The notes below the pieces were generated by a model. It did not search any database. It saw only the letters and a list, made by a program, of their open reading frames with translations, and had not been told where the DNA came from. DNA of 64,000 bases from contig CP136061.1 of assembly GCA_032622095.1 (NCBI GenBank), positions 257,518,077-257,582,076 on the forward strand, written 5' to 3'. Position 1 is the stretch's first letter. Every line of letters starts with the position of its first letter. Positions 20,930-31,385 of this stretch are shown here, piece by piece. This DNA is from Siphonodentalium dalli (taxonomy: Eukaryota; Mollusca; Scaphopoda; Gadilida; Siphonodentaliidae). The translations under genes were made by a program, and so were the position numbers.

Positions 20930-22730
20930 ATAAAGTTCACAACCTTCACAGTGCATGGGCACATGCATTACTATAAAAAGTTCTGGCAGTCAAATCATCA
21001 TTGCAATCTAATTGGTATACAAATGGGGATAACAAATTAGTGCACATAACAGTTTAGCACAATATGCAATATGGACACTTTGTTGAGCCGAAAGGGTATC
21101 AAAATCAGAGCACTTCCTTTGCTACAGTGGATCTTCATCGCAAGACATAACCGATAATATTTACAAAAATACTGACTTTGAAGCACTTGGGAGTCCACCA
21201 TTCTTACTGGCTAAAATATGATCATGTTTGGAGCTCCTGATATATCACAACCAATTCGTGTTCTTCCTGTTGAGTAATAAGTTTCCTTGAACTAAATAAA
21301 ACATTCATTTAATTTCACATTCGAAACTTGCAAAAACTTTACTATTATTTACTTTCACCCCCATAATAATGATGATTACACTTTTTGTTTATTAATTTAC
21401 GAGGAACTTTTTACCAACAATATTATTTGGTCAAACAACAGTGTGAAAAATCCCTCACAATAATTATATATTATATAACACATTATGTTAATTCACCTTT
21501 ACTAACTAATACTAGATAGGTAAGATTTGATATGAGCCCTATAGATCTAGTAGATATTAAAAAATGTCAAACTTTATCAAATATTTAATTTTAAATGGAT
21601 AAGTATTCTCTTAACAATTTAAAAGAAAGTTCAGAAGCATAAGGCCAAAACACATTGAATGTTTTCCCTATTTGTATTAATTGTTTCAATGCAGGGCCAG
21701 CCAAGCCACATGGCAAGGCAGTGCCTGTTTCAGGTTTATTAAAGTATTTTTAGTAAACTGTCTGCTGTTATCTGTTTTATATGTTGGCCCTCAATATATC
21801 AGTTTTATCACCGAAACATAGCTCGTTGTATGTATCTCTTAGAAGCCAAAGTTAATTCAGTTTTGTTATTTCACAGTATATTTCATTATTTCACTGTAGC
21901 TTCCTGGCATTTTAAGCAGCATGAATCAATACACCCAGTACATACTGTACTGGACTTTGCTTATTTGAATTGTTTTACATAAGAAAAAACTCTCATTTCG
22001 ATTATTAAACGGTATGCAGTTATAACCAAAAAGTTTGATGACAAATTCCGCAACTGTGCATAGCAAACTTTTCGGTTATAACTCATAACCTTAATTGAAA
22101 AAGGCGGTCCTTTATCCAGTGCCAAAAAAACGTTTATATTTTAAAAATGGCAAACAAGATGTGCTCCCTCACACAGAATGCCGCATATCTGCAGTGTTTC
22201 AATGAAACATGATCCTACATTGTTTCTATACAGATATGTCATAATTTGTTGGGAGTTTGCCTGACACACATGTCACATACAAAGATAGAGTTTAATTCTG
22301 TTATTGTGGTGTCTGCATGGATCTACTATGGCAGTCTTGTTTTGTAAAATGATGTATGGTTGTGAGCTGACACTATAAAGAACATTAGAATGTGTCTTCA
22401 TAGTTTTGCTTTATCTAAATGAATGGATTATTATAAAGGGACATATGTTTCTACATTAGATTGATTATTGATCAAAATCAGACTTTTTTTCGGACTAATT
22501 GAAGTAGTTTAATTATTCAAGCATAATCTTTGGAAATTTTGTCCTACTCCAGGGCCACAATTCCTCTTTTGGATAGTGCACCTTAAGGCTTTATGTGTAG
22601 GGAAGGATAGCTGCTCCAATTTAACAAAATAGTTATTTTTAAGAGCTGAGGTTATTTTACTCTATGCTTAGTGTGAACTTTTGAACTTAGGAACTATGAT
22701 GGTTCCCTTAAACATGCATATATATTTTAG
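20930..22730. other. No gene; AT-rich interior with one inverted repeat
   Basis: Mostly unmatched. At 21988-22110, GTTATAACCAAAAAGTTT is inverted as AAACTTTTCGGTTATAAC, with TTCGATTA / TTAATTGAA further out. A related hairpin with AAGGTTATGCAGATATAA and GACAAATTC is at 58912-59050, so this is a small dispersed foldback family. Confidence 0.5.
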
Positions 22731-22732
22731 GG

Positions 22733-23160
22733 ATTTAGTCCAAAATATTGCTTAATGCCATTTGTTGGAATGCTCCATTCAATACCTTTCCGATGAATGG
22801 TAAAAACATATATTTTAAACTAAATGCACAAAAACATTAAAATTAAGTTCAATGTTGGACTTAGTTTATTTCTGGGCCTATAAAATCTGGACTTAGAAAT
22901 TTCTGGGAATGAAATTGCTGTAGTTAAACTTCAAACTGGTGAAATTTGGATCGTATAAACTATTCGGGATCCCTTGCATATATATTTTCGGGATTTAGCC
23001 CAAAATATGCCGTAAAGCATTTTCCTAGTATTGGAATGCTACACTCGAGAGCTTTCCAATTAATGGTTAAAACATATATTTTAAACTAAATGCACACAAA
23101 TTACTGACAATAAGTTAAATGTTGGACTTGAATGAAATTGCTGTACTTAAACTATTTCTG
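22733..23160. repeat. Two relics of a C-like foldback, in tandem
   Basis: 22733-22965 and 22985-23160 share GGGATTTAGTCCAAAATAT / GGGATTTAGCCCAAAATATG, TTGGAATGCT, a CTTTCC(G/A)ATGAATGG-like block and ACATATATTTTAAACTAAAT. The layout mirrors family C (GGATTTAGTCGGAAATATGG / CTTTCCGATGAATGG), but with heavy divergence, suggesting an older relative. Confidence 0.5.
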
Positions 23161-23652
23161 ATGGTTTCCGTTTTGCAACCATCATCGCAACCTTCGCAAT
23201 CATCAAGATTACAACTGGAAAACATGGGAAGCATCATATTCTGTTCTTGCAATCAAGGGAACCATGTTTGCAAGCTGGGAATCATGTCTGCAATCAAAGG
23301 GGGGAAGCATGTCTGCAATCTAGGGAATCAAGGGGAAGCTAACGCACGCAAGGGAATCAAGTCTGCAACCTAAGGGAACCATGGGGAAGCATATCGCACG
23401 CATCAGCGCGCATGGGAATCAAGTCGCAACCTAAAATCATGATTGCAGGATGGTCGTGGGAATCATTCATTTCTACTAGGGCTTCATGGTGTAATCAACT
23501 CCTCCTACAGTTTTGATCATAGATATTTGAAACTTCAGAGTATTGTTACCCACATATTGGAGATGTGCAACATGTATATAGATGACAGGAAAATTATTTT
23601 TTTACGGAATTATTTTAACCCTTTCGACTTTTATTCTGCTTTTTTCCTAATA

Positions 23653-24121
23653 TGCAGAAGATAAAATGCATAATCGAGGTTTCTAATGGGTGAACATCAA
23701 CAACCTCAACTGGTGGAATTCAATTTGATCCTAGGTGTCACATATCAGTTGAAGACTAAGCAGAATGAGGTTCCCAGAGGGGGAATTTGGTAATGCTAGC
23801 CAACCATGCAGGATAACATCACTAAATTCACCCTCTGGGGGCCGAATTCTGCAAATGACATACAATATTTCAAGGCTTGGTCCTGGGAGTTTCCAAGGTG
23901 CCAGCTAGATCTCATTCTGCTTAGGCCTCATCTTCTGGGAAGTATCTATAGTCTGTTCAGTTTCTGTGTCCCCTAATTCACTGAAGATAGAATGCATAAT
24001 CGAGGTGACTAATGGGTGAAAATCGACAAATTCCAACTGGGGAACTTTAATCTGATCCTAGGTCTCCAATAGCAGTTGAGGCCTCAGCAGAATGAGGTTC
24101 CCAGAGGGTGAATTTAGTGAC
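23653..24121. repeat. G-type hairpin repeat, two copies
   Basis: GCATAATCGAGGT..CTAATGGGTGAA through AGAATGAGGTTCCCAGAGGG occurs at 23653-23862 and 23983-24121. The first copy has the closing arm (CACTAAATTCACCCTCTGGG); the second stops after the first arm. Related copies are at 46136-46213, 53215-53290, 53395-53590 and 53905-54557. Confidence 0.65.
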
Positions 24122-24994
24122 CCACTATTCCAAGGATTGTAAACATCAACGCATATAATGCTACTCTTGGTGTTTCACTTGTTAATGTATCTGGATAAGA
24201 TCTTTACAGTAAATAAAGGTTGGTCATTGGACCTCATTAGATAACTTCCATTGGTCGAGGGCTGATTGGCCAAAGGCTCGGTCCAGACCTAATTTACTGG
24301 ACTGGTTTTGTAAATTCTGCTAAAACCGAGTCACAAGTTGGATATCCTCTATATCTATATAGCTATCTATATCTACCAAGCGGTTTAATTTAAAATCTTT
24401 AATATAATACAATTAAGCCTGATTTGAATAAGTACATCTATTGCTTTCTGTATCATCTCTCCACATCATAGCCCTGCTGTCCCCCAAGTACATCTCTATG
24501 ATAATTAATTGTTTGATCCCAACCAGAGGCCGCCCTCATTTTCTGCTGAGCAATGAATTATTATGTTGTTTCATTTTGTTTTTCTTATTTCACCTTGTAT
24601 ATGATCACGTGTTTTTCTAATTTTGACTATTGGTTTTTGGGTCTGGTCTAATATAGGTTTTCCTGTTGACCGGACCCGGTGCTCTGTTATAATGACAAAA
24701 GAATATATAGCTATCTATATTGCCAAACAGGCCGGACTATCCCGACCTACAGTATAATACACCGTTTCCTCAGTGACACCATTTCTTCTTGGGGATGATG
24801 AGGCCAATTAGCTTACGGGATATAACTTCTTGAGTGAAGGAAATTATGTATGATTAGTTTTCTCTAAGGATAGTTATTAACAGCGCTGATCTGTGATCTT
24901 ATGACCAATAAACGCATAATTACCCATCACACCCTAATCCAGACCAATCTCCGCTTAAATGGAGCCATTTATGGACACAAGCACAGGATAGTTA
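24122..24994. other. No gene seen
   Basis: AT-rich, no domain or repeat match recognised. Confidence 0.4.
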
Positions 24995-26218
24995 TTAATC
25001 CTTTTACGATGGGAGCTGTGCTGGTGCAGCACCAAAAATCCTGTTTAAGTGTATTCTCTTATATATGCGAGTCTCCCATAGGGAACCCCGCATATATGAG
25101 AATGCACTGGCTTACAAGGTCGAGGCAAATATTGTTAGGCCAATGCACTCTCTTATATATGCAAAGCTCCCCATGGGAGACTCACATATATTAGAGAATT
25201 CACTGGCTTACAAGGTCAAGGCAAATATTGTTAGGCCATTGCATTGTCTTATATATGCAAAGCTCCCCATGGGAGACTCACATATATAAGAGAATTCACT
25301 GGCTTACAAGGTCAAGGCAAATATTGTTAGGCCAATGCATTGTCTTATATTTGCAAAGCTCCCCATGGGAGACTCACATATATTAGAGAATTCACTGGCT
25401 TACAAGGTCAAGGCAAATATTGTTAGGCCAATGCATTGTCTTATATATGCAAAGCTCCCCATGGGAGACTCACATATATAAGAGAATTCACTGGCTTACA
25501 AGGTCAAGGCAAATATTGTTAGGCCAATGCATTGTCTTATATATGCAAAGCTCCCCATGGGAGACTCACATATATAAGAGAATTCACTGGCTTACAAGGT
25601 CAAGGCAAATATTGTTAGGCCAATGTATTGTCTTATATATGCAAAGCTCCCCATGGGAGACTCACATATATAAGAGAATTCACTGGCTTACAAGGTCAAG
25701 GCAAATAGTGTTAGGCCAATGCATTGTCTTATATATGCAAAGCTCCCCATGGGAGACTCGCATATATAAGAGAATTCACTGGCTTACAAGGTCAAGGCAA
25801 ATATTGTTAGGCCAATGCATTGTCTTATATATGCAAAGCTCCCCATGGGAGACTCACATATATAAGAGAATTCACTGGCTTACAAGGTCAAGGCAAATAT
25901 TGTTAGGCCAATGCATTGTCTTATATATGCAAAGCTCCCCATGGGAGACTCGCATATATAAGAGAATTCACTGGCTTACAAGGTCAAGGCAAATATTGTT
26001 AGGCCAATGCATTGTCTTATATATGCAAAGCTCCCCATGGGAGACTCGCATATATAAGAGAATTCACTGGCTTACAAGGTCAAGGCAAATATTGTTAGGC
26101 CAATGCATTGTCTTATATATGCAAAGCTCCCGGGCATGGGAGACTCGCGTATATAAGAAAATGCATAGATAAATGGTTTTCGCAAACTTTCAGGAAGCTC
26201 TAGCCATGGAATGGTTAA
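24995..26218. mobile_element. V-type TTAA element V1 carrying an amplified hairpin array
   Basis: The left end TTAATCCTTTTACGATGGGA and the right end CTCTAGCCATGGAATGGTTAA-like block are approximate inverses (CCTTT / CATGG / GGAGCT order) and both carry TTAA. Between them lies the 12-copy hairpin array. B3 begins at the right-hand TTAA, so a family B element landed at the very end of V1. The ends belong to the same TTAACC style as A and B but have their own inner sequence. Confidence 0.6.
25043..26166. repeat. Tandem array of 96-bp units, each a diverged hairpin, 12 copies
   Basis: Unit starts at 25043 (diverged), 25139, 25235, 25331, 25427, 25523, 25619, 25715, 25811, 25907, 26003 and 26099: an exact 96-bp step from the second copy on. 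Each holds GCCAATGCATTGTCTTATAT, a CTCCCCATGGGAGACTC loop stem, TATAAGAGAATTCACTGGC and a 27-bp linker with AAGGTCAAGGCAAATATTG. Since 96 is a multiple of 3, one frame (25420-26172) stays open; it is repeat-derived. Confidence 0.95.
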
Positions 26219-26616
26219 CCCTTTACCCAACAAACCGGCCAAAACCGGCCAAATAAAGCTTCAACAGCCTAAAATATCTTCGTGTCTATTTCAATAGAAC
26301 CATACAAATATGGATATCATTGGAACCGGCTCCTTGACCACATTGTGATAGTTACAGTTATGCCCTGTGCCAATGCATTCTCTTATATATGCGAGTCGAC
26401 CATAGGTCGCCTCGCATATATAAGAGAATGCATTGGCCTAAAAAAAATGTTTTTTTTAACACTTTTTACCATTTTTTCTTACATTCTTTAACAATTTTAT
26501 AATTTTTAATGTGTTAAGCCAATGCATTCTCTTATATATGCGAGGCGACCTATGGACGACTCGCATATATAAGAGAATGCATTGGCACAGGGCCCTTCTG
26601 TTGGGTAAAGGGTTAA
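26215..26616. mobile_element. Family B TTAA element, copy B3
   Basis: TTAACCCTTTACCCAACAAA to CTGTTGGGTAAAGGGTTAA. Hairpins at 26369-26437 and 26518-26586 (the second has one loop change, TATGGACGAC). Its left TTAA coincides with the end of V1. Confidence 0.9.
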
Positions 26617-26639
26617 CACATATAATTGGCCTTCACTCG

Positions 26640-26896
26640 AGCTGTGACAGAGTAATCCATATGAGTCTCTGCTGAGATGGAGCCACGTAGGGACGCAAGC
26701 ACCGTACAAATTAGTGGGGGATATATAGAAATGGGTTCTGTGAGTGCGGCTGTCTGTCAGTTTGAACTTTAGGGCTCCATATGTCAGTCATCGGTCGCCA
26801 GATTCAAATGATTTTTGGTATACTGCATGATAAACCACCATGTGGAAAATTATATTTACTATGAGTTTCGTTCATTTAAGTGTGCTAATGGGGTAC
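26640..26896. repeat. Dispersed repeat K, copy 1
   Basis: CACCGTACAAATTAGTGGGG, ATGGGTTCTGTGAGTGCGG, CTGTCTGTCAG and a TCAGTCAT..GATTCAAATGAT block match 51955-52110. No coding signal. Confidence 0.65.
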
Positions 26897-27195
26897 TGTA
26901 ACCCAAATCTACTTTTATACTGAACAGAATATATGCAACAATTGCATGAATTTGAGCCATGGATTAGTGGAAAATACACTGATTTGCTTAATTTATAAGC
27001 GATATAAAACAACATGGAAATTTAATGAAAATGAATTTATGGCTGGAGTCATAAAATCATTTTCATTATAATTACCATGTTGTTTGCAATGTTCATAGAG
27101 CACATGAGTGTATTTTGCACTAATCCATGCATGGCTCAAATTCATTCAATTGCTGCATATATTCTGTTGAATAAAAAAGGAGATGGTCCCATAGA
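26897..27195. mobile_element. Foldback element J, arms of about 130 bp
   Basis: ACAGAATATATGCAACAATT, GCATGAATTTGAGCCATGGA and ACAACATGG on the left are inverted on the right as CCATGTTGT, TCCATGCATGGCTCAAATTC and TGCATATATTCTGT. The centre is at about 27045. The outer ends (ACCCAAATCTACTTTTATA and AAAAAGGAGATGGTCCC) also pair imperfectly. Likely a foldback MITE. Confidence 0.7.
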
Positions 27196-27226
27196 TGGCC
27201 GGATGTAGGGTATACACTATAGCGCT

Positions 27227-27715
27227 TTAACCCTTTGAGTACCAGGTCAACCCATGTATCGACCCATATACCCTGTGCCAATGCATTCTCTTATATATGC
27301 AAGTCGACCATAGGTCGCCTCGCATATATAAGAGAATGCATTGGCCTAACAATTTTTCATCATTTGTTATTATTTTTAAATTTTTTTTACAATTTTAATA
27401 ATTTTTTCTTATGTTCTTTAACAGACTTATTTTGTAGGTTTAGTGCCAGGGAATCTTACGTTATTCATGGGCATCAAAATTATTACTATGAATACTTGGT
27501 GATAGTTTTGAGTTATAACATGCCCCTAAGGTTTTATCCAGTTTGTTTTTAAATTCACTATAGCATGCTTAAGCACACCCAAACAAAATTCAACCCAAAA
27601 AAATTTATATATAAAAATTTATATATCATTTTTTTTTTTTTTTTTTTAGGACCGATTTTACAGACCGTAAATTAGGGCCGATAAGATCGGCCCCTGGCAC
27701 TGAAAGCGTTATTAA
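27227..27715. mobile_element. Family A TTAA element, copy A4 (full-length type)
   Basis: TTAACCCTTTGAGTACCAGG at the left; the right end CCCTGGCACTGAAAGCGTTA has a mutated terminus, with TTAA two bases further on. Hairpin at 27277-27345. Inverted relative to A1; carries a CATGCTTAAGCA palindrome and a 20-base T run. Confidence 0.8.
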
Positions 27716-28155
27716 CAACATAGACAGTTGGAAGAAAACTTTTTGATTCAATGGTTGTTCCAAGAATCAAATTTTTCATTTCTAAAAAAGTCACCAGTCA
27801 AATAAAGCCACCTAATTCGAGGGACATATGTGACATAGTAGTTTATTAAATAATTGGAGTCCAGAATGGCCCCCTCTGGCTGGGCTGATATATTAATGGT
27901 TCCATATATGTTAATTGGTCCCTGAGATAGCTTGTAGCTTACTGTGAACCTTAACTGCTCTGCCATATATCTGCTCTTGATTGGAAATAACCTCTCCCTT
28001 AAATAGACACCATATTCACCTGAGGCTACACAATACATGGTCCTTTTAATAGGGCAATGAATTTGACTTGAAATTAATACATATGACAATTTGGGAGAAC
28101 ACAGGTTTACAACAGATAAATAAATAAATAGTTCAATAACAAGCATAGAATAGTT
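27716..28155. other. No gene supported
   Basis: A 151-codon minus-strand frame (28203-27748) is open but shows no domain, and it runs into the adjoining foldback. The region is otherwise unmatched within the window. Confidence 0.35.
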
Positions 28156-28304
28156 AGGAGATAAGCGTATCCTGTTGAGTTGTACATTCTGAGATTCGAG
28201 CATGAAAACAGTTTGTTAACGAGCCGGCTTGCCGGCAAGTTCACAAACTGGTTTCATGCTCGAATCCCAGAATGTACAACGAAACAGGGTACGTTTATCT
28301 CCAT
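28156..28304. mobile_element. Foldback element L
   Basis: GGAGATAAGCGTATCCTGTT, GTACATTCTGAGATTCGAGC and ATGAAAACAGTTTGT on the left are inverted on the right as ACAAACTGGTTTCAT, GCTCGAATCCCAGAATGTAC and ACAGGGTACGTTTATCTCC. The centre contains AGCCGGCTTGCCGGCA. Arms are about 65 bp with scattered mismatches. Confidence 0.75.
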
Positions 28305-28763
28305 TGTAATTCAATCTAGCAACGAATTTGCCAAAAAACTGTATAAAAAGTATAATTTAGTCCTTTTTCATGACACGAATCGAGACTTTCATTTTGCCGT
28401 TGTCAACGTGCACAAATCGTAGGGTTTGTTCATTGCATTACTCGGAACACTGCTCCGTAACAATTTCCTGCGGGGCGGGTTGGCTCATTTCGCTACTCCG
28501 TTCTGCGCCGATGACATTTTACCGTGCTACATTCAGATTTGATGCATGCTGAAGCGGCCGATGAACGGTATCTATAGACAACAACGCGCGGTGTGCTCGT
28601 TTCGCTACTCCGTTCTGCGCCGATGAAATTTTACCGTGCTACATTCAGATTTGATGCACGCTGAAACGGCCGATGTCGGTGAATCGAAAACTAAAGTTAG
28701 CCGCTCTCGGCCAATCAAAATGCTTGTTTTTAGTGACAAATTCTCAATTGAATTACAATGATA
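28301..28763. mobile_element. Inverted-repeat element M with internal duplication
   Basis: The left end ATTGTAATTCAATCTAGC and right end CAATTGAATTACAAT are inverses, with CGAATTTGCC / GACAAATTC further in. It directly abuts foldback L. Inside, a segment of about 85 bp (TTTCGCTACTCCGTTCTGCG to GAAACGGCCGATG) is duplicated at 28485-28567 and 28598-28680. The interior is unusually GC-rich for the region. Confidence 0.5.
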
Positions 28764-28792
28764 AATAATGTAGGGGTATCATGTTCTCACCC

Positions 28793-29220
28793 ATTCTGAC
28801 AGGGAACTTGATAACATTGCACAGACAGGCAGGGAATATATTTCTCTGTTTATATTTGTTCCTCGATAATCTACTTCAAAGAATGGGGTGGTCCCAGCTC
28901 GAAATTTCATGCTTTTTAGTGAACCAATATCGCAAAAAAACATTGAATTAATTACCCTGGAGAAATGTCACCATTGTAATATAGTATATAGAGATCATAT
29001 TCCACCAGTACAAAACCTGAGAACTCTTTTATGTTCTGATACATTCTGACAGGGAACTTGATAAAATTGCACAAATAGGCAGAGAATATATTTCTCTGTT
29101 TATATTTGTTCCTAGATAATCTACTTCTATTAGTATGGGGTGTCCCAGCTCGACATTGCATGCTTTTTAGTGAGCCGATATCACACAAAAAACATTGAAT
29201 TAATTACCCTGGAGAAATTC
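28793..29220. repeat. Direct duplication, about 180 bp, spaced 248 bp
   Basis: CATTCTGACAGGGAACTTGA through TTGAATTAATTACCCTGGAG occurs at 28793-28970 and 29041-29218 with about 10 percent difference. The two copies are separated by an approximately 70-bp spacer. Confidence 0.85.
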
Positions 29221-29490
29221 CTTGATTGTAAGTATAGCGCAAAGCACAATCGTCCACAAATTCCCTTAAATAATGTAATCTCGAGCTGGGACCTTCACCT
29301 GCTGATGAATAAACTATTGAGTACAAGACGGTTATTAACAATATATTCCTGTGTTATTTTTCGACTTTAGAAGGTTCCCTGTCAAAACTTTTTTCCAGGT
29401 TTTGAACTTGTAGAATACGATCTCTACTATATGGTCAATTCGATAAAAGAGGGATAATCCACAATCATATTTAACATTTTCATGACAAAT

Positions 29491-29708
29491 TAACATGTCT
29501 CGATCCACATGATATAACGTGTCTCGATCCACGTGACATAACATGTCTTGATCCATGCGACATAACATATATCGATTCACAAGACATAACATGTCTTGAT
29601 CCACGCGACATAACACGTCTCGATCCACGTGACATAACATGTCTTGATCCATGTGACATAACATGTCTCGATCCATGCGACATAACATATCTCGATTCAC
29701 ATGATTTA
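29491..29708. repeat. Tandem array, 24-bp unit, 9 copies
   Basis: CGATCCACGTGACATAACAT + GTCT repeated; several units contain CACGTG. The unit is 8 codons, so minus-strand frames (29724-29335, 29716-29480) read as repeated peptides such as MSRGSRHV; no gene is inferred. Confidence 0.9.
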
Positions 29709-29791
29709 TTAGACATGAGAGCACATTATAAGGAACTCAATTTACATTCAATTAGTCTAAATAATGTTATGAAAATGTGTCGATCGTCATG

Positions 29792-30547
29792 TTAACTGGT
29801 TCAGTGCTGAAAGCCCATATTTGGACCCTATGTAAGAGTGCTGGAAGCCCAGATATGGGCTTTGGCAATGACACTGTCTTGTTTAGTCAACTCTTGTTTA
29901 GTTTAATTATTTAAATAGCGTTTGTTAGGTAATATTTCAGAAATATTGTTACATATATAATTTAATTGGGACATTGTGAAGTTTGAATGGATGACGACCA
30001 ATAAAATTGTCAGAAAAGGTACTTTATATCGCGAAAAGTTTGAGAAAAATTACAAATGTTTTGCCCGAAGGGCGGCCGACAACCAAGCTCATAACCATAA
30101 CCTAATCAGACATCCAGGCTCATATCGATAACCTACTTTGACAAACAGACAACCAGGCTCATAACCATAGCCTAATGAGACATCTAGGCCCATAACCATT
30201 GCCTAATGAGACATCTAGACTCATAATCATTGCCTAATGAGACATCGAGACCCATAACCATAGTCTAATGAGACATCAAGGCTCATAACCATAGCCTAAT
30301 GGCTAATGAGACATCCAGGCCCATAGGCATAGCCATAGCCTAATGAGACATCCATACTCATAACCATAGCCTAGTGAGACATCCAGGCTCATAACATAAT
30401 CACAAATGTATATATATGGGGGTCAAATTTGAGAAAATAGAGCAAATTATCAACTCTGAGGATAAAATTCAATAATTTACTGTTTGTTGAAATATATATA
30501 CGCATTTTAATACGTGTATGTAGGATATTTAGCAGCGAACCAGTTAA
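29792..30547. mobile_element. TTAA element N with an internal 31-bp array
   Basis: TTAACTGGTTCAGTGCTGA at the left and GCAGCGAACCAGTTAA at the right: inverted CTGGTTC ends with TTAA on both sides. It interrupts a 22-bp tandem array at its TTAA. Interior: an AAGCCCATATTTGG / CCCAGATATGGGCTT inverted pair, then about 10 copies of a 31-bp unit (GACATCCAGGCTCATAACCA + TAGCCTAATGA) at 30072-30395. No transposase. Confidence 0.8.
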
Positions 30548-30556
30548 GGCCATTTA

Positions 30557-30672
30557 GAAATGTGTCGATCGTCATGTTAAGGTGTGTCGATCGTCATGTT
30601 AAGGTGTGTCGATCGTCATGTTAAGGTGTGTCGATCGTCATGTTAAGGTGTGTCGATCGTCATGTTAAGGCC
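30557..30672. repeat. Tandem array, 22-bp unit, 5 copies plus one left of N
   Basis: GTGTGTCGATCGTCATGTTA + AG repeated; each unit contains TTAA. The isolated unit at 29777-29795 lies on the other side of element N, so N is inserted within the array. Confidence 0.9.
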
Positions 30673-30790
30673 ATTTAGAAATGCATACTGGTGGAATTAT
30701 TGAATAAAAAAGCTGGTGCGAAAAGGATACAACACAAATTTTATCTGGAAACTTCATTCGCTGCAATATGGTTAAGAGAGCAATTTTGCT

Positions 30791-31018
30791 GTCGGGATTT
30801 TTTTACCCTGTGCCAATGCATTCTCTTATATATAAATAAAAAACATCCATTACCCTGCAGGGAGCCCCACACATATATAGAAGCATATAGAAGTGTGTCG
30901 TCTGCTCATGTTTGTCTGGGGCTCTGTATGGGTGAAATTATAAAAATGTTAAAGAATACAAGAAAAAATTATTAAAATTGTAAAAACTTACGACTGGATT
31001 TGATATGGCGGGTCACAA
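30791..31018. mobile_element. Family E element, rearranged part 1
   Basis: GTCGGGATTTTTTTACCCTG and the start of a hairpin (broken after TTCTCTTATATAT), then a GAGCCCC / GGGGCTC inner block, and a complete right end TACGACTGGATTTGATATGG + CGGGTCACA. It shares its ends and inner block with E1 (54842-55284). The middle is deleted and reordered. Confidence 0.65.
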
Positions 31019-31149
31019 TTATAGTTGACCATTATATTGTGGTGATATCCTAAAATGGTCTGCAGAAATTCTTCCCATTTGAAAATTTATTGTTTTCTTA
31101 TAATATTGAAAGAAATAGAGTATGTTCCATGAAACTAAGGCTAAAAAAA
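31019..31149. other. No gene seen
   Basis: Unmatched sequence separating two parts of family E. Confidence 0.4.
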
Positions 31150-31385
31150 ATTATCACATGAGCAGACGACACTCTTCTATATGCTTCTATATACAGGTAT
31201 GTGTGGCGCTCCCTGCAGGGTAATGGATGTTTTTTATTTTATGTCCTAAAAATTGTAAGAAACATTTATTTAAAAAAAATGATAAAAAATTGTTAGGCCA
31301 ATGCATTCTCTTATATATGCGAGGCGACCTATGGTCGACTCGCAGTCGACTCGCATATATAAGAGAATGCAATAGCACAGGGTAA
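31150..31385. mobile_element. Family E element, rearranged part 2
   Basis: ACATGAGCAGACGACACT, GCTCCCTGCAGGGTAATGGA, an AT spacer and a hairpin beginning at 31297. The hairpin's loop side carries a 10-bp tandem duplication (GTCGACTCGCAGTCGACTCG). It ends CACAGGGTAAAAAG. Confidence 0.65.

Larger units (their letters stand above)
20201..23486. mobile_element. Candidate 3.3-kb element with inverted GGGAATCAT-rich ends
   Basis: The left end CCTAGTAGAAATGGAATGAT is the inverse of the right end ATCATTCATTTCTACTAGG. Subterminal regions on both sides consist of GGGAATCAT / GCAACC modules. On the left they form an inverted tandem array (20440-20900) of 26-bp units such as GGGAATCATAAAGAAGGTTG, switching strand near 20610-20625. 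The interior (about 20930-22730) is AT-rich with no gene. It could instead be two opposite-facing copies of one repeat around host DNA. Confidence 0.45.

Noticed and set aside
25043-26166. CRISPR-like regular spacing
   Set aside because: The units are contiguous, the linkers are the same in every copy (no unique spacers), and the sequence is eukaryotic.
25420-26172. 250-codon plus-strand frame
   Set aside because: It is produced by the 96-bp hairpin array (32 codons per unit) and has no features beyond the repeat.
26282-26709. Many short frames reading NAFSYICE..GRLAYIREC at dozens of positions
   Set aside because: This peptide is the translation of the 69-bp hairpin arms; it appears on both strands wherever the hairpin occurs and is not a protein motif.
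29335-29724. Minus-strand frames with MLCHMDQD / MSRGSRHV repeats
   Set aside because: Products of the 24-bp array (8 codons per unit).
30791-31385. Possible LTR pair from repeated GCTCCCTGCAGGG segments
   Set aside because: The segments are inverted or internal parts of family E; no primer-binding site, polypurine tract or coding domains were seen.
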